64,000 bases of DNA from an uncultured Campylobacter sp. (GTDB taxonomy: Bacteria > Campylobacterota > Campylobacteria > Campylobacterales > Campylobacteraceae). Shown here one piece after another: positions 1 to 8,956 of this stretch. The translations under genes and the position numbers were made by a program. Position 1 is the stretch's first letter, and every line of letters begins with the position of its first letter. Below the pieces are notes generated by a model that saw nothing but the letters and a program-made list of their open reading frames with translations, was not told the origin of the DNA and did no database searches. Where the stretch lies: positions 1-64,000 of the forward strand of contig NZ_CALKZP010000028.1 of assembly GCF_938002845.1 (NCBI RefSeq). The letters run 5' to 3'.

Positions 1-342
1 GTTTGAAATTTTAAGTCTGCGGCAGACTACTTGTCTAGCCTTGACTTAAAATTTCCGCACAACATTCAAATCCATCTCAAAAATACTTCGCCTTAAAATT
101 TTTGCGGTAGTTTGTCTTTTTCCTTTATACATCGTTGGAAACTCGGTCGGCTTCGGTCACGTATTACATATACGCTCTCTCGCCTCCGTCGTTTCCGCCT
201 AGTCTAAAGAAAAAATACTGCGCCTTAAAATTTTCGGCGGCTCGTCTCGCGAGTGCTTTTTCGAAATTTGGCAAAATTTTTATTCTGCAGGCTATATGAC
301 GGGACCACCCGCCGCAAATAGCAAATTTAAAAGGATATAAAA
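1..342. other. gene-free leader with a 23-bp imperfect direct repeat
   Basis: No convincing coding frame. A 23-base unit beginning AAAATACTTCGCC at 80-102 recurs with one mismatch at 212-234. Between the copies lies a stretch with dyad character: GGAAAC near 133 matches GTTTCC near 191, and CGTAT/ATACG flank its centre. This looks like an interspersed intergenic repeat rather than a gene. The last 20 bases hold the AAGGA ribosome site of the next gene. Confidence 0.4.
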
Positions 343-1662
343 ATGGAAAACCAGATCAAAAATTTTCTGCAAAATTGCGAGCAAATTGCTAAATCACAAG
401 CAAAGCGATACGAAAGTCGTAGCTCTTTTGCGACGAAAATTCCACCCGTTTTTATACTGCCTTATGATGAATTTGAGAAAAAATACGGCTCAAATTTATA
501 TTTGGATCGTAATTTTGACGTGCTGATGTTTGACGGCGATCTTAGTCTTTCGGAGGACACGATAAATTCCGCTTGGCTTAAGGATAAATTTAGCGAAGCG
601 GGTGGCAAAAATAGCGCACGAGCGATGTTCGTTAACGGAAATTTATCCACCGGCGGCGATATCATCGATGATGATTATCTGTTTTTGCAAGTCGCCAAAG
701 ATACGGCGTGTGATTATCTGCATTCGCAGGACGGCGTTATCGCAATCGGCGGCAATCTAACGGCGCTTTGGGGCATAAGCGGCGAATACAACGACGGAAT
801 GTTGCAGGTTTTTGGAAAAACGCAAGCGCCGTATATAGTCTCAAACGATCACGCAATGCCTGATCATAGCGCTAGCGAATGCGTCTATGTCCTGGACGGA
901 CGGATCGGTCAAAGCTACATGGATGCGCTTGATGGTTGGGAGTTTTTTGAAAATAGCGAGCTGATGTTTAAGGACGGAATTGGCGAAGATGAGTATCAGA
1001 TCAATATTTCCGCCTTTTTTGAATTCGTAAAAAAGGGCGTTAATCCGCTGGTGGATTTTAAAACTTTTGAAGCTAGAAAAGCCGCCATGGATGAAGAGAA
1101 TGAAGAGCAGGAGCCAGAATGCGCGGGTGATTTGCCTAAAAATTCCGAGACGATATATTTAGAAAATTTCAGCGGCAACGACGAGGAGCTATACGAGTAT
1201 ATGATGAGCGAATTCGAGGCTATAGAAAAAATCGGCGACGAAAGCGAAAAATATGCTTATGGCGGCAGAGCTTTCAAGCTGTCTATCATTGCGGCGAGGA
1301 TGGCGGAAAATTGGCGGCTGATTACCCAGCGTTACTCTGCGCAGCAGATAGACGATCTGCGCAAAATCATCATCAAAAGCGCGACGAATTTAGCCGATTA
1401 TTTTTTAAAAATCGGCGATAAAAAACAGCTTGCGTTCATCTATGAATTTTTAAACGATGATGCGGTAAGCATCGAAAAAGACGAGCCGTTTTTATACGAA
1501 ACGCTGGTGCGCGCGGGCTTGGAGCTGCAAGATTACGATAGTACTTACGCGTTAGTGTCCGTCATCGATAAAAAGTCTGAATTTTTGCCGCAGGAGATGG
1601 CAGAAAGCATCGCGGACGTGATTAAAAGCGAAGGATACCGGGCTTGGCTAGAAAAGCAGTAA
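343..1662 (+). CDS. hypothetical protein with beta-solenoid-like N-terminal half
   Basis: A 439-residue acidic protein without signal peptide or membrane segment, so probably cytoplasmic. An AAGGA site lies about 8 bases before the ATG. Residues about 60-195 contain short strand-turn units rich in Gly, Asp and Asn (MFDGDLSLSE, MFVNGNLSTGGD, GVIAIGGNLTALWG, GMLQVFGKTQAPYIVSNDHA). This spacing resembles beta-solenoid or polymer-forming proteins. The C-terminal half (about 270-439) looks alpha-helical and may be repeat-like. I do not recognise a family and propose no function. It stands alone, with nth convergent downstream. Confidence 0.8.
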   Translation: MENQIKNFLQNCEQIAKSQAKRYESRSSFATKIPPVFILPYDEFEKKYGSNLYLDRNFDVLMFDGDLSLSEDTINSAWLKDKFSEAGGKNSARAMFVNGNLSTGGDIIDDDYLFLQVAKDTACDYLHSQDGVIAIGGNLTALWGISGEYNDGMLQVFGKTQAPYIVSNDHAMPDHSASECVYVLDGRIGQSYMDALDGWEFFENSELMFKDGIGEDEYQINISAFFEFVKKGVNPLVDFKTFEARKAAMDEENEEQEPECAGDLPKNSETIYLENFSGNDEELYEYMMSEFEAIEKIGDESEKYAYGGRAFKLSIIAARMAENWRLITQRYSAQQIDDLRKIIIKSATNLADYFLKIGDKKQLAFIYEFLNDDAVSIEKDEPFLYETLVRAGLELQDYDSTYALVSVIDKKSEFLPQEMAESIADVIKSEGYRAWLEKQ

Positions 1663-1857
1663 GCTCCGAAAAGCAAAATTTTAAATTTTTCTAAAAGATA
1701 AAAATCAAAGAGGCGTTTATAAAATTTCAATCTAAATTTTTTGCGCCATAATAAGCCGAACGTCTGCTATAAAGCGGGTTTAAGCAAGGCGTCAAAATTT
1801 TAAAATTCCGTCAAATTTAAGTGCGTAAATTTAAGCTCACATTTGCAGGCTAAAATT

Positions 1858-2493
1858 TTACGGAAAATTCTTATCCTTGCTGCTGCATAGCTCGTTTAAA
1901 AAGCACTCCTTGCAGTTCGGCTTTATCGCCTTACAGGTGTAGCGGCCAAAAAGCACCATGCCTTGGTGCAGCTTACCAAGATCTGTTTTAAAAGCCTCGC
2001 TCAGATCGCGCTCCGTAAGCTCGGGCGTCTTTGCACGGCTCAGTCCCAGGCGATGCGCGACGCGAAATACGTGCGTATCCACCGCCATCACATTTGCGCC
2101 CGCGCCCTCTAAAAGCACGACGTGAGCGGTCTTTTGCCCCACGCCTGCAAGAGATTTGAGTCCCGCTTCATCAAGCGGCACGACGCCGCCGAAGTCGCGA
2201 ACCACCGCCTGCGCCATTTTGATTAAATTTACCGCTTTGTTGTTGTAGAAATTGCACGAGCTGATTAGCAGCTTAACGCTTGCCAGATTGGCCTTTGCAA
2301 GCTCTGCAACGCTTGGGAATTCCGCAAAAAAGCGTGGCGTGATCAAATTTACACGCTTGTCGGTGCACTGCGCGCTAAGCATCACGCAGACCAAAAGCTG
2401 ATAGTTGTCTTTAAATTTCAACTCGCTGCGCTCTTCCGCGAAGTTTTGTAAAATTCTCTTTTTTATCTCTAAAATATCTTTTTTACTTCTCAT
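1858..2493 (-). CDS. nth: endonuclease III (DNA glycosylase/AP lyase)
   Basis: Base-excision repair enzyme that removes oxidised pyrimidines and cuts the abasic site by beta-elimination. Visible hallmarks are the helix-hairpin-helix LAGVGQKTAHVV with the catalytic Lys, the VDTHVFRVAHRLGL segment with the catalytic Asp, and the C-terminal 4Fe-4S ligand pattern C-x6-C-x2-C-x5-C (CKAIKPNCKECFLNELC). About 211 residues, the normal length. An ATG at 2499 is also possible, but GAGGAA is almost adjacent to it and well spaced for the ATG at 2493, so I chose 2493. It is divergent from the PEB4-like gene, as I recall for C. jejuni Cj0595c/Cj0596. Confidence 0.96.
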   Translation of the reverse strand: MRSKKDILEIKKRILQNFAEERSELKFKDNYQLLVCVMLSAQCTDKRVNLITPRFFAEFPSVAELAKANLASVKLLISSCNFYNNKAVNLIKMAQAVVRDFGGVVPLDEAGLKSLAGVGQKTAHVVLLEGAGANVMAVDTHVFRVAHRLGLSRAKTPELTERDLSEAFKTDLGKLHQGMVLFGRYTCKAIKPNCKECFLNELCSSKDKNFP

Positions 2494-2542
2494 TTGCATT
2501 TCCTCAAGGCGGAATTCTACCCTAAAATTCTAAAAGTACAGT

Positions 2543-2570
2543 TTGATTGTTAACAACTTTGAGTTATAAT
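2543..2570 (+). promoter_or_regulatory. sigma70-type promoter of the PEB4-like gene
   Basis: A perfect TATAAT at 2565-2570 is preceded 16 bases upstream by TTGATT (2543-2548). The ribosome site AAGGA follows just before the start codon at 2600, leaving a 5' leader of about 20 bases. It lies in the nth/PEB4 divergent gap. Confidence 0.6.
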
Positions 2571-2599
2571 CGCCGTTAAAATTTTTTTAAGGAATTGTG

Positions 2600-3409
2600 A
2601 TGAAAAAAGTTTTATTTACAGCACTTAGTTTGGCTGCCGCTATCAGCCTTAACGCTACCGTTTATGCTACCGTAAATGGCAAAGACGTAACTGAAAAAGA
2701 GCTCGCTCCACTACTTCAAGGCATAGGCAATGTAGATATCGCTGCTCTTAATGCCGATCAAAAAAAGGAGCTTATCGATAAAGGCATTGATCTGATGCTG
2801 CTAACGGATGAAGCTAAAAAATCGGGCGTTATGGACGAAGACGTTTATAAAAAAGAGCTTGAAATCGTAAAAGATAACTTAGCGCTTCGTGTATGGCAGG
2901 CTAAAGAAGCCAGCAAAATAAATATTGATGATAAAGAAATAGCTGATTTTTATAACAAAAACAAAGCGCGCTTTACCGAGCCTGCGAGAATCAAAGCGGC
3001 TCAGATCGTCGTTAAAACCGAAGCTGAGGCAAACGATATTATTAAGCAGTTAAAAGGGCTTAGTGACAGTGCACTATTTACTAAATTTGCAGAGCTTGCC
3101 AAAGCCAAATCTATCGATCCGCAGGCTAAACAAACCGGCGGCGAGCTAGGCTGGATGCCTAGCGATCAGGTCAAGCCTTTTGCCGATGCGATCTCTAAGA
3201 TAAAAGATGGTCAAATCACTACTAAAGCTATTAAAAGCAGAGTCGGATACCACGTCGTATTAAAAGAGGAGTCTCAAGCTAAAAAGCAGTTAAGTCAAAG
3301 CGAAGCAAAGCCTTTTATTGAGCGCGTGCTTAGACAGCAAAAAGCGGCGAAAGTAGTCGAGCAAAAAGCGGCAGATCTTCACAAAAACGCTAAAATCGAG
3401 TATAAATAA
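2600..3409 (+). CDS. periplasmic peptidyl-prolyl isomerase, PEB4/SurA-like (parvulin)
   Basis: Exported folding factor for outer-membrane proteins. A signal peptide occupies residues 1 to about 22 (MKKVLFTALSLAAAISLNAT). An N-terminal SurA-like helical region follows, then a parvulin domain at about 125-225 (RIKAAQIVVKTEAEA, GGELGWM, SRVGYHVVLKEE). About 269 residues. A GTG three bases upstream is in frame, but the AAGGA spacing favours the ATG at 2600. It matches the place and size of C. jejuni PEB4 (cbf2) between nth and fba. The next gene starts 14 bases downstream, so the two are probably co-transcribed. Confidence 0.92.
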   Translation: MKKVLFTALSLAAAISLNATVYATVNGKDVTEKELAPLLQGIGNVDIAALNADQKKELIDKGIDLMLLTDEAKKSGVMDEDVYKKELEIVKDNLALRVWQAKEASKINIDDKEIADFYNKNKARFTEPARIKAAQIVVKTEAEANDIIKQLKGLSDSALFTKFAELAKAKSIDPQAKQTGGELGWMPSDQVKPFADAISKIKDGQITTKAIKSRVGYHVVLKEESQAKKQLSQSEAKPFIERVLRQQKAAKVVEQKAADLHKNAKIEYK

Positions 3410-3423
3410 TATAGGAGCTAAAA

Positions 3424-4488
3424 ATGGGCGTTTTAGATATAGTAAAACCGGGCGTTTTAAGCGGCGATGACGTAAGTAAGGTCTATGCGTATGCGAAGCA
3501 GCAAGGCTTTGCGATCCCTGCGGTAAACGTAGTGGGGAGCAACTCCATAAACGCCGTCTTGGAAAGCGCTAAAATTGCAAATTCGCCTGTAATAATTCAG
3601 TTTAGCAACGGCGGCGCAGCGTTTTATGCGGGCGCTACTTGCCCTAATGCCGCAGTTTTAGGCGCTATCGCAGGCGCACATCAAGTGCATGCTTTGGCGG
3701 CTCATTATGGCGTTGCGGTGATTTTGCATACCGATCATGCCGCAAGGAAGCTGCTTCCGTGGATTGATGAGCTTATCAAAGCTAATACCACTCATAAAAA
3801 AGCCCACGGCGTGCCGCTGTTTAGCTCACATATGCTTGATCTTAGCGAGGATGATTTGGAGCTAAATTTAGCGACCTGCGAGAAGTATTTGGAAATTTTA
3901 AGCGATCTTGGAATTTCGCTTGAGATCGAGCTTGGCGTCACGGGCGGCGAAGAGGACGGCGTCGATAATACCGGCGTCGATAACGCGCGGCTTTACACCC
4001 AGCCTGCAGATGTCGCGCTTGCTTACGAGCGACTTGGCAAAATCAGCGACAGATTTAGCATTGCGGCGAGCTTTGGCAACGTCCACGGCGTGTATAAGCC
4101 GGGCAATGTCGTGCTGAGACCTGAAATTTTGAAAAATTCGCAAAAATTCGTGCGCGAGAAATTTAATCTGCAATCCGAAAAGCCCGTAAATTTTGTCTTT
4201 CACGGCGGCAGTGGCAGCGAGACCTCCGACATCAAGGCAGCCGTTAGCTACGGCGTCGTTAAGATGAATATCGACACCGACACGCAGTGGGCATTTTGGG
4301 ACGGCGTGCGCGCTTATGAGGCCAAAAATCGCGGCTATTTGCAAGCTCAAATCGGCAATCCGGAAGGTGAGGATAAACCGAATAAAAAATTCTACGATCC
4401 TCGCAAATGGCTGAGAGCAGGCGAGCAGAGTATGGTGGCGCGCTTGCAGGTCGCATTTGACAATCTAAATTGCCTAAATAGGAACTAA
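3424..4488 (+). CDS. fba: class II fructose-1,6-bisphosphate aldolase
   Basis: Zn-dependent aldolase joining dihydroxyacetone phosphate and glyceraldehyde 3-phosphate; in Campylobacter it serves mainly gluconeogenesis. 354 residues, class IIA (E. coli FbaA-like) length. Visible are the HTDH motif at residues 102-105 with metal ligand and catalytic Asp, LEIELGVTGGEEDGVDN, the metal-binding His in FGNVHGVY, and the phosphate-binding FHGGSGS and KMNIDTDTQWAF segments. A GGAG ribosome site precedes the ATG. The proton-channel gene follows after a single base, indicating one transcript. Confidence 0.96.
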   Translation: MGVLDIVKPGVLSGDDVSKVYAYAKQQGFAIPAVNVVGSNSINAVLESAKIANSPVIIQFSNGGAAFYAGATCPNAAVLGAIAGAHQVHALAAHYGVAVILHTDHAARKLLPWIDELIKANTTHKKAHGVPLFSSHMLDLSEDDLELNLATCEKYLEILSDLGISLEIELGVTGGEEDGVDNTGVDNARLYTQPADVALAYERLGKISDRFSIAASFGNVHGVYKPGNVVLRPEILKNSQKFVREKFNLQSEKPVNFVFHGGSGSETSDIKAAVSYGVVKMNIDTDTQWAFWDGVRAYEAKNRGYLQAQIGNPEGEDKPNKKFYDPRKWLRAGEQSMVARLQVAFDNLNCLNRN

Positions 4489-4489
4489 T

Positions 4490-5779
4490 ATGGATCGCCC
4501 GAATAACGAAGTGCTCGATATCACGCTACCTGAGGCGAAGGAGCGCTCGTTAGCGGGCGTTTTTTTTAAGATTGCAGCTCTGCCTATCGCGGTTTTTGTG
4601 GTGTTTTTGCTGGGCTATTTGGGGCTTATTGGGCTGAAGGTAGAGACGCACTCGATCCTAATGCTTGCGGTTTTGCTCATTATTGCACTAATTTTAGCTC
4701 GTCATAATGCAGAATATGGCTGCTTAAATTTTCAAAATAATATCGATGATTTCAAGCGAGAGCTAAAAAATTACATCGTCGCCAATCTCCTAAGCATTGG
4801 CGGTAAGAAAAAATCCGATGCCAGCTTTGATCTTTTTGTGGACGAATACGGCTACTCGCTGCGTAATCAAAACTACGCTTCCGTCGCGTCGGCAGTCTTT
4901 CCGATGCTTGGAATTTTAGGAACTTTCATCTCGATTGCGATTTCGATGCCGCACTTTTCCTCAAGCAATATCGATGGGCTCGAAACCGAGATCGCGCAGC
5001 TTCTAGGCGGCGTGGGCACAGCGTTTTACGTCTCGATCTATGGAATTTTCTTAGCGCTTTGGTGGATATATTTTGAGAAAAAAGGCATTAGCAAATATGA
5101 GCGTCTGCTCATCAAATACAAAAATTCCACTAAAAATTTTTTCTGGAACAAAGACGAAATAACACAGGGCTATCTGAGTGAAATTTTAAACGCTAATTCT
5201 GAAATTTCGCGCTCATTTGCGATGATGAGCTCTACGAATTTTACTGAAAGGCTAAACCGCCTAATCGATGAAAAAATCGGCGCTTTTGAAAGCGTGATGG
5301 AAGCCGAGAAGCGAAGTATGGCGATTACACAAGAAGAGCTTGAAAAGGCAGGAGAGATGATCCAAAGGACAAATCTCGCTCACGGTGAGTTAGATAAGAG
5401 CTTCGCTCAAATTTTATCTGCGCTTAAGTCCGTGTCTGCAAGCCTAATCGAAATTCAAAACGGAATTTCCGCGCAGTATCTAAGCCAGTCCAAGGCTTTA
5501 ACGGACGGGCAAGGCGAGCTGGCTAACGTTACGAGTGCATTAAGCGCTCAAATCAAGAGCCTAAATGCTTCCTTGGGCGGGTTTGCGGGCGAAATTTCAA
5601 GTTCGCAAAATGCTTACGCCGCTAAAATTGACGCTAGCTTTAAGGGACTAAGCGCGGATTTGAAGGCACTTTTAGGTGGAGAGGGCGCTGCGCGGACGAG
5701 CAACGAAAGCATCATCGAAGAGCTTCGAAAAACGCTTGCGAGCATCGATGAAAAAGCACTTTTAGATGAAAACGAATAA
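4490..5779 (+). CDS. MotA/TolQ/ExbB-family proton channel protein with long C-terminal tail
   Basis: Inner-membrane stator-type subunit. Hydrophobic segments lie at about 25-47, 52-70, 132-152 and 165-190; the last two (FPMLGILGTFISIAISM and GGVGTAFYVSIYGIFLALWW) carry the Gly/Thr/Ala pattern of the MotA/TolQ/ExbB channel helices. After about residue 200 comes some 220 residues of mostly helical, Ser/Ala/Glu-rich coiled coil, much longer than TolQ or ExbB and reminiscent of ZorA tails. It overlaps the OmpA-like gene by 14 bases, so the two are translationally linked. The pair also follows fba in C. jejuni (Cj0598-Cj0599 by my recollection). Its function there is not known to me. Confidence 0.85.
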   Translation: MDRPNNEVLDITLPEAKERSLAGVFFKIAALPIAVFVVFLLGYLGLIGLKVETHSILMLAVLLIIALILARHNAEYGCLNFQNNIDDFKRELKNYIVANLLSIGGKKKSDASFDLFVDEYGYSLRNQNYASVASAVFPMLGILGTFISIAISMPHFSSSNIDGLETEIAQLLGGVGTAFYVSIYGIFLALWWIYFEKKGISKYERLLIKYKNSTKNFFWNKDEITQGYLSEILNANSEISRSFAMMSSTNFTERLNRLIDEKIGAFESVMEAEKRSMAITQEELEKAGEMIQRTNLAHGELDKSFAQILSALKSVSASLIEIQNGISAQYLSQSKALTDGQGELANVTSALSAQIKSLNASLGGFAGEISSSQNAYAAKIDASFKGLSADLKALLGGEGAARTSNESIIEELRKTLASIDEKALLDENE

Positions 5780-6788
5780 CGAAGAAAAAGAGACCTTTTG
5801 GATCGCATACGCCGATTTGATGGCGGGGCTGCTTTTTGTTTTCGTGCTTTTAGTAGGCGGCATCATCGTCAAATACTTCCTCACGCAAAGCAGCCTGCAG
5901 GAGAAAGAAAGTCAAATTTCAAGCGCTCTAGCAAGCCTGCAAAGCCAGGAGAAAAAAAGCGCCGAGCTTGAGGCGCTGAATAAAATTTTTAGCGACCAGC
6001 TCGAGAAGCTAAATATCGAAAACACCGACCTTCGCAAGCAAAATTCCATCTACTTCATACAGATCGAAGATCTAACCGAGATGGCTGAGAAGCTGAAAAA
6101 AGAGAATTTAGACATCAACTCGCTTCTGCAAAAAGCGCGCGACGACGCCAACGCTACGATCAGTCAAAACGAGCTTAAAATCGCCTTTTTGCTCGATCAA
6201 CTCACGCAGAAGCAGAGCGATTTTAATAAAATTTTACAAGACCTCAACGTCACGAAAAATCGCATCCGTAACCTAACCGGAATGAAGGTCAAGATCATCG
6301 CCGATCTGAAGGAGAAGCTGGGCGGCAAAATCCGCATCGACAACGAAAGCGGCGCGATGACGCTAAGCTCGTCGATCCTTTTCGACAAAGGCTCAAGCGA
6401 GCTGAAAGAGGGCGCCAAAGAGACGCTCCGCTCGACGCTGCAGAGTTATTTCGCCGCGCTTTTGAATAACGATGAAATTCGCGAAAATTTAGATCAGATC
6501 ATCATCGAAGGGCACACAGATAGCGACGGCGGGTATTTGTACAATCTCGAACTCTCGCAAAACAGGGCGTTTGCGGTGATGGATTTCATCAACTCATGGA
6601 ATAAAGATGAGCGGCTGCAAAAATATCTCATCGCCAGCGGTCGCAGCTACACGCAGCCCGTGATGCGCAGAGGCGTCGAGGACAAAGACGCCAGCCGCCG
6701 CATCGAGATCAAATTTACCCTTTCAAACAAAGAGGCGATGGAGGAGATCAGGAAATTTTTGCAGTTCGACGCGAACGCTACGAATTAG
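5766..6788 (+). CDS. MotB/ZorB-like OmpA-family protein
   Basis: Partner of the preceding channel protein. Residues 10-33 (FWIAYADLMAGLLFVFVLLVGG) form one membrane helix with a membrane-embedded Asp in the position of the proton-carrying Asp of MotB and ZorB. A long coiled coil covers about 40-165. The C-terminal OmpA peptidoglycan-binding domain at about 205-330 shows IIIEGHTDSDGG and LELSQNRAFAVMDFI. 340 residues. The architecture predicts proton flow coupled to movement against the cell wall. No tolA, tolB, pal or zorC/zorD gene is adjacent, so the output is unknown. Confidence 0.87.
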   Translation: MKTNNEEKETFWIAYADLMAGLLFVFVLLVGGIIVKYFLTQSSLQEKESQISSALASLQSQEKKSAELEALNKIFSDQLEKLNIENTDLRKQNSIYFIQIEDLTEMAEKLKKENLDINSLLQKARDDANATISQNELKIAFLLDQLTQKQSDFNKILQDLNVTKNRIRNLTGMKVKIIADLKEKLGGKIRIDNESGAMTLSSSILFDKGSSELKEGAKETLRSTLQSYFAALLNNDEIRENLDQIIIEGHTDSDGGYLYNLELSQNRAFAVMDFINSWNKDERLQKYLIASGRSYTQPVMRRGVEDKDASRRIEIKFTLSNKEAMEEIRKFLQFDANATN

Positions 6789-7135
6789 TAGCTCGCCCTT
6801 AACGGCTCGCTCGAAATTTTAGCCTGCAAAAAAGAGGGCTTAAAATTTTAAAATTCTTAACGAATTCGCGAATTGCTTGAAATTTCAGCGGCGACGGAAC
6901 GCATCCTTTTATTTTGACGCGAATATTATGAACGAGCGTCTCGCTAAATTTTACCGTAGCCCTTACGTGGCGTTTATGTAGTATCTGCTGCGGCGGAATG
7001 GGTTTAAATTTTAAACCCGCGTATTTTGCCGCGCTTTTAGTGCTGCTGTGCGCGACGATATAATTCAAATTTTGACCTTTAAATTTAAGTCGCAAATTTA
7101 AGCAGGTTTAACGGGCGGCTTAAAATTTATGTAGG
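6789..7135. other. gene-free gap between two convergent genes
   Basis: Contains several AAATTTTAA runs and an open frame of 98 codons on the minus strand without ribosome site or recognisable domain. I see no convincing gene or strong terminator here. Confidence 0.4.
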
Positions 7136-8809
7136 TTAAAATCCTTGTTCGTTCAGTTTTCTATATCCGTCACAACCGGCTTGATCACCCAAATCGCAAG
7201 CCTTGCTGAAGTATTTTTTTGCCATACTTATATTCTGACTTATGCCTTTTCCTAAATAATATGAAATTCCGATATTATAGCATCCGCTTCCATCTTTTAA
7301 ATTGCAAGCTTTTAGATATAGTTCATTTGCCTTTTTATAATCTTGCTTTACGCCTTTGCCAGAGCTATACAAAACTCCTAGATTATAGCACCCTTTGCCA
7401 TATTTTAAATCACAAGCCTTAGAATATAACTCATTTGCTTTATTATAGTTTTGTTCTACACCTTCTCCTTGTTCATATAAAAACCCTAGATTGTTGCATC
7501 CTGCGTCATATTCTAGGTCGCAAGCTTGAGAATATAGCTTGCTCGCTTTTTTATAATCTTTATTTATGCCTTTGCCGTGTTCATATAAAATTCCAAGATT
7601 AGTACATCCTATGCCATATCCTAAATTACAAGCTTTAGAATACAATTCACTCGCTTTTTTATAATCTTGTTTTTCATATAAAGCCCCTAGATCATTACAT
7701 CCTAACCCATATCCTAGATTACAAGCTCGAGAAAGTAAGTTTCTTGCTTTCTCGATATTTTGTTTTATGCCTTCGCCTAAATAGTGTAAGACTCCAAGAT
7801 TGTAACATCCTTCGGCAATTTCTAAATCGCAAGCTTTAGAATACAATTCGCTTGCTTTCTTATAGTCTTGTTTTATACCTTCGCCCGAGGCGTATAAGAG
7901 CCCAAGATTATTACATCCTGTGCCATGTCCTAAATCACAAGCTTTAGAATATAGTTCACTAGCTTTTTCGAAGTTTTGTTCTACATCTTTTCTTGAGTCA
8001 TACCAAAGCCCTAATATATAGCATCCTTCGCTATATCCTAGATTGCAAGCTTTAGAAAGTAATTCATTCGCTTTTTTGTCGTCTTGCTTTATAGACGTAC
8101 CTAAATAGTATGAAGCTCCAAGATTGTAACATCCTTCGGCAACTTCTAAATCGCAAGCTTTAGAATAGAATTGATCCGCTTTTTGGTAGCTTTGTTTTAC
8201 GCCTTCCCCTTTTTCATATAAAATTCCAAGATTATGGCAGCTTTCGCCATGTTTTAAATCGCAAGCTTTAGAATATAGCTCGCTTGCTTTTTTATAATCC
8301 TGTTTTACACCTTCGCCCGAGGCATATAAAAGCCCGAGATTGTAGCATCCGCGGCCTTCTTGCAAATCGCAAGCTTTGGAAAGCATTTCGATCGCTTTTT
8401 TGTAATCTTGCTTTACTCCCTTGCCTGAGTGGTATAAAACACCCAGATTGCCGCAAGCTATGCCATTTTTTAAGTCGCAGGCCCTAGAATACAGTTCGGC
8501 CGCTTTTTTATAATCTTGTTCTGCGCCCTTGCCGTATTCATATGACGCCCCTAAGGTGGTGCAACCCCAGCCGTCTCCCAAATTACAGGCTTTAGAATTT
8601 AGCTCTTTTGCTTTCTCATAATCCTGCTTCACGCCATCCCCTGAATAGTATGCCATGGCGAGATTCACGCATGCTAAGGTATTGTTGCTATCGCATTCGC
8701 TTTGTAATCTGCTTATACCGGGATCTTCTTGTTCCGCCGATGGCAAAGCCGTGGCTTCTGCTATCGATAAAGCCGCCGTAGCGATCAGCGCTAAAAATAT
8801 CTTTTTCAT
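7136..8809 (-). CDS. Sel1-repeat (Hcp-like) cysteine-rich exported protein
   Basis: 557 residues. A signal peptide covers residues 1 to about 22 (MKKIFLALIATAALSIAEATA). The rest is 14 successive Sel1/TPR-like repeats, mostly 36 residues, plus a half repeat at the C terminus. The consensus unit is SKACDLxxGxGCYNLGxLY followed by GEGVKQDYKKASEL. Each unit has two Cys, the spacing known from Helicobacter Hcp proteins where they form a disulfide linking the two helices. One repeat (GCNDLGALYEKQDYKKA) is five residues short. An in-frame ATG lies four codons upstream, but GGAG is spaced for the ATG at 8809. Such proteins are exported scaffolds; the partner is unknown. Confidence 0.9.
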   Translation of the reverse strand: MKKIFLALIATAALSIAEATALPSAEQEDPGISRLQSECDSNNTLACVNLAMAYYSGDGVKQDYEKAKELNSKACNLGDGWGCTTLGASYEYGKGAEQDYKKAAELYSRACDLKNGIACGNLGVLYHSGKGVKQDYKKAIEMLSKACDLQEGRGCYNLGLLYASGEGVKQDYKKASELYSKACDLKHGESCHNLGILYEKGEGVKQSYQKADQFYSKACDLEVAEGCYNLGASYYLGTSIKQDDKKANELLSKACNLGYSEGCYILGLWYDSRKDVEQNFEKASELYSKACDLGHGTGCNNLGLLYASGEGIKQDYKKASELYSKACDLEIAEGCYNLGVLHYLGEGIKQNIEKARNLLSRACNLGYGLGCNDLGALYEKQDYKKASELYSKACNLGYGIGCTNLGILYEHGKGINKDYKKASKLYSQACDLEYDAGCNNLGFLYEQGEGVEQNYNKANELYSKACDLKYGKGCYNLGVLYSSGKGVKQDYKKANELYLKACNLKDGSGCYNIGISYYLGKGISQNISMAKKYFSKACDLGDQAGCDGYRKLNEQGF

Positions 8810-8956
8810 ACATCGCTCCATTTAAAATTTCGGCTATTTTATTTCATTTTCGCTTAATCTTTTGAAAATCGGCGAGCTGTAAATTTACATCGCCGCGAGC
8901 TTAAAGGCGAAATTTAGCAAAAAGCGTTAAAATTCCAAGCATTACAAGGAGCAAAA

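Noticed and set aside
4490..6788. Complete Zorya defence system
   Set aside because: Only ZorA/ZorB-like architecture is present. No ZorC, ZorD helicase or ZorE nuclease is adjacent, and the same pair follows fba in C. jejuni, so a defence label is not supported.
6799..7095. 98-codon minus-strand frame in the gap after the OmpA-like gene
   Set aside because: No ribosome site, built partly from AAATTTTAA repeat runs, and no recognisable domain.
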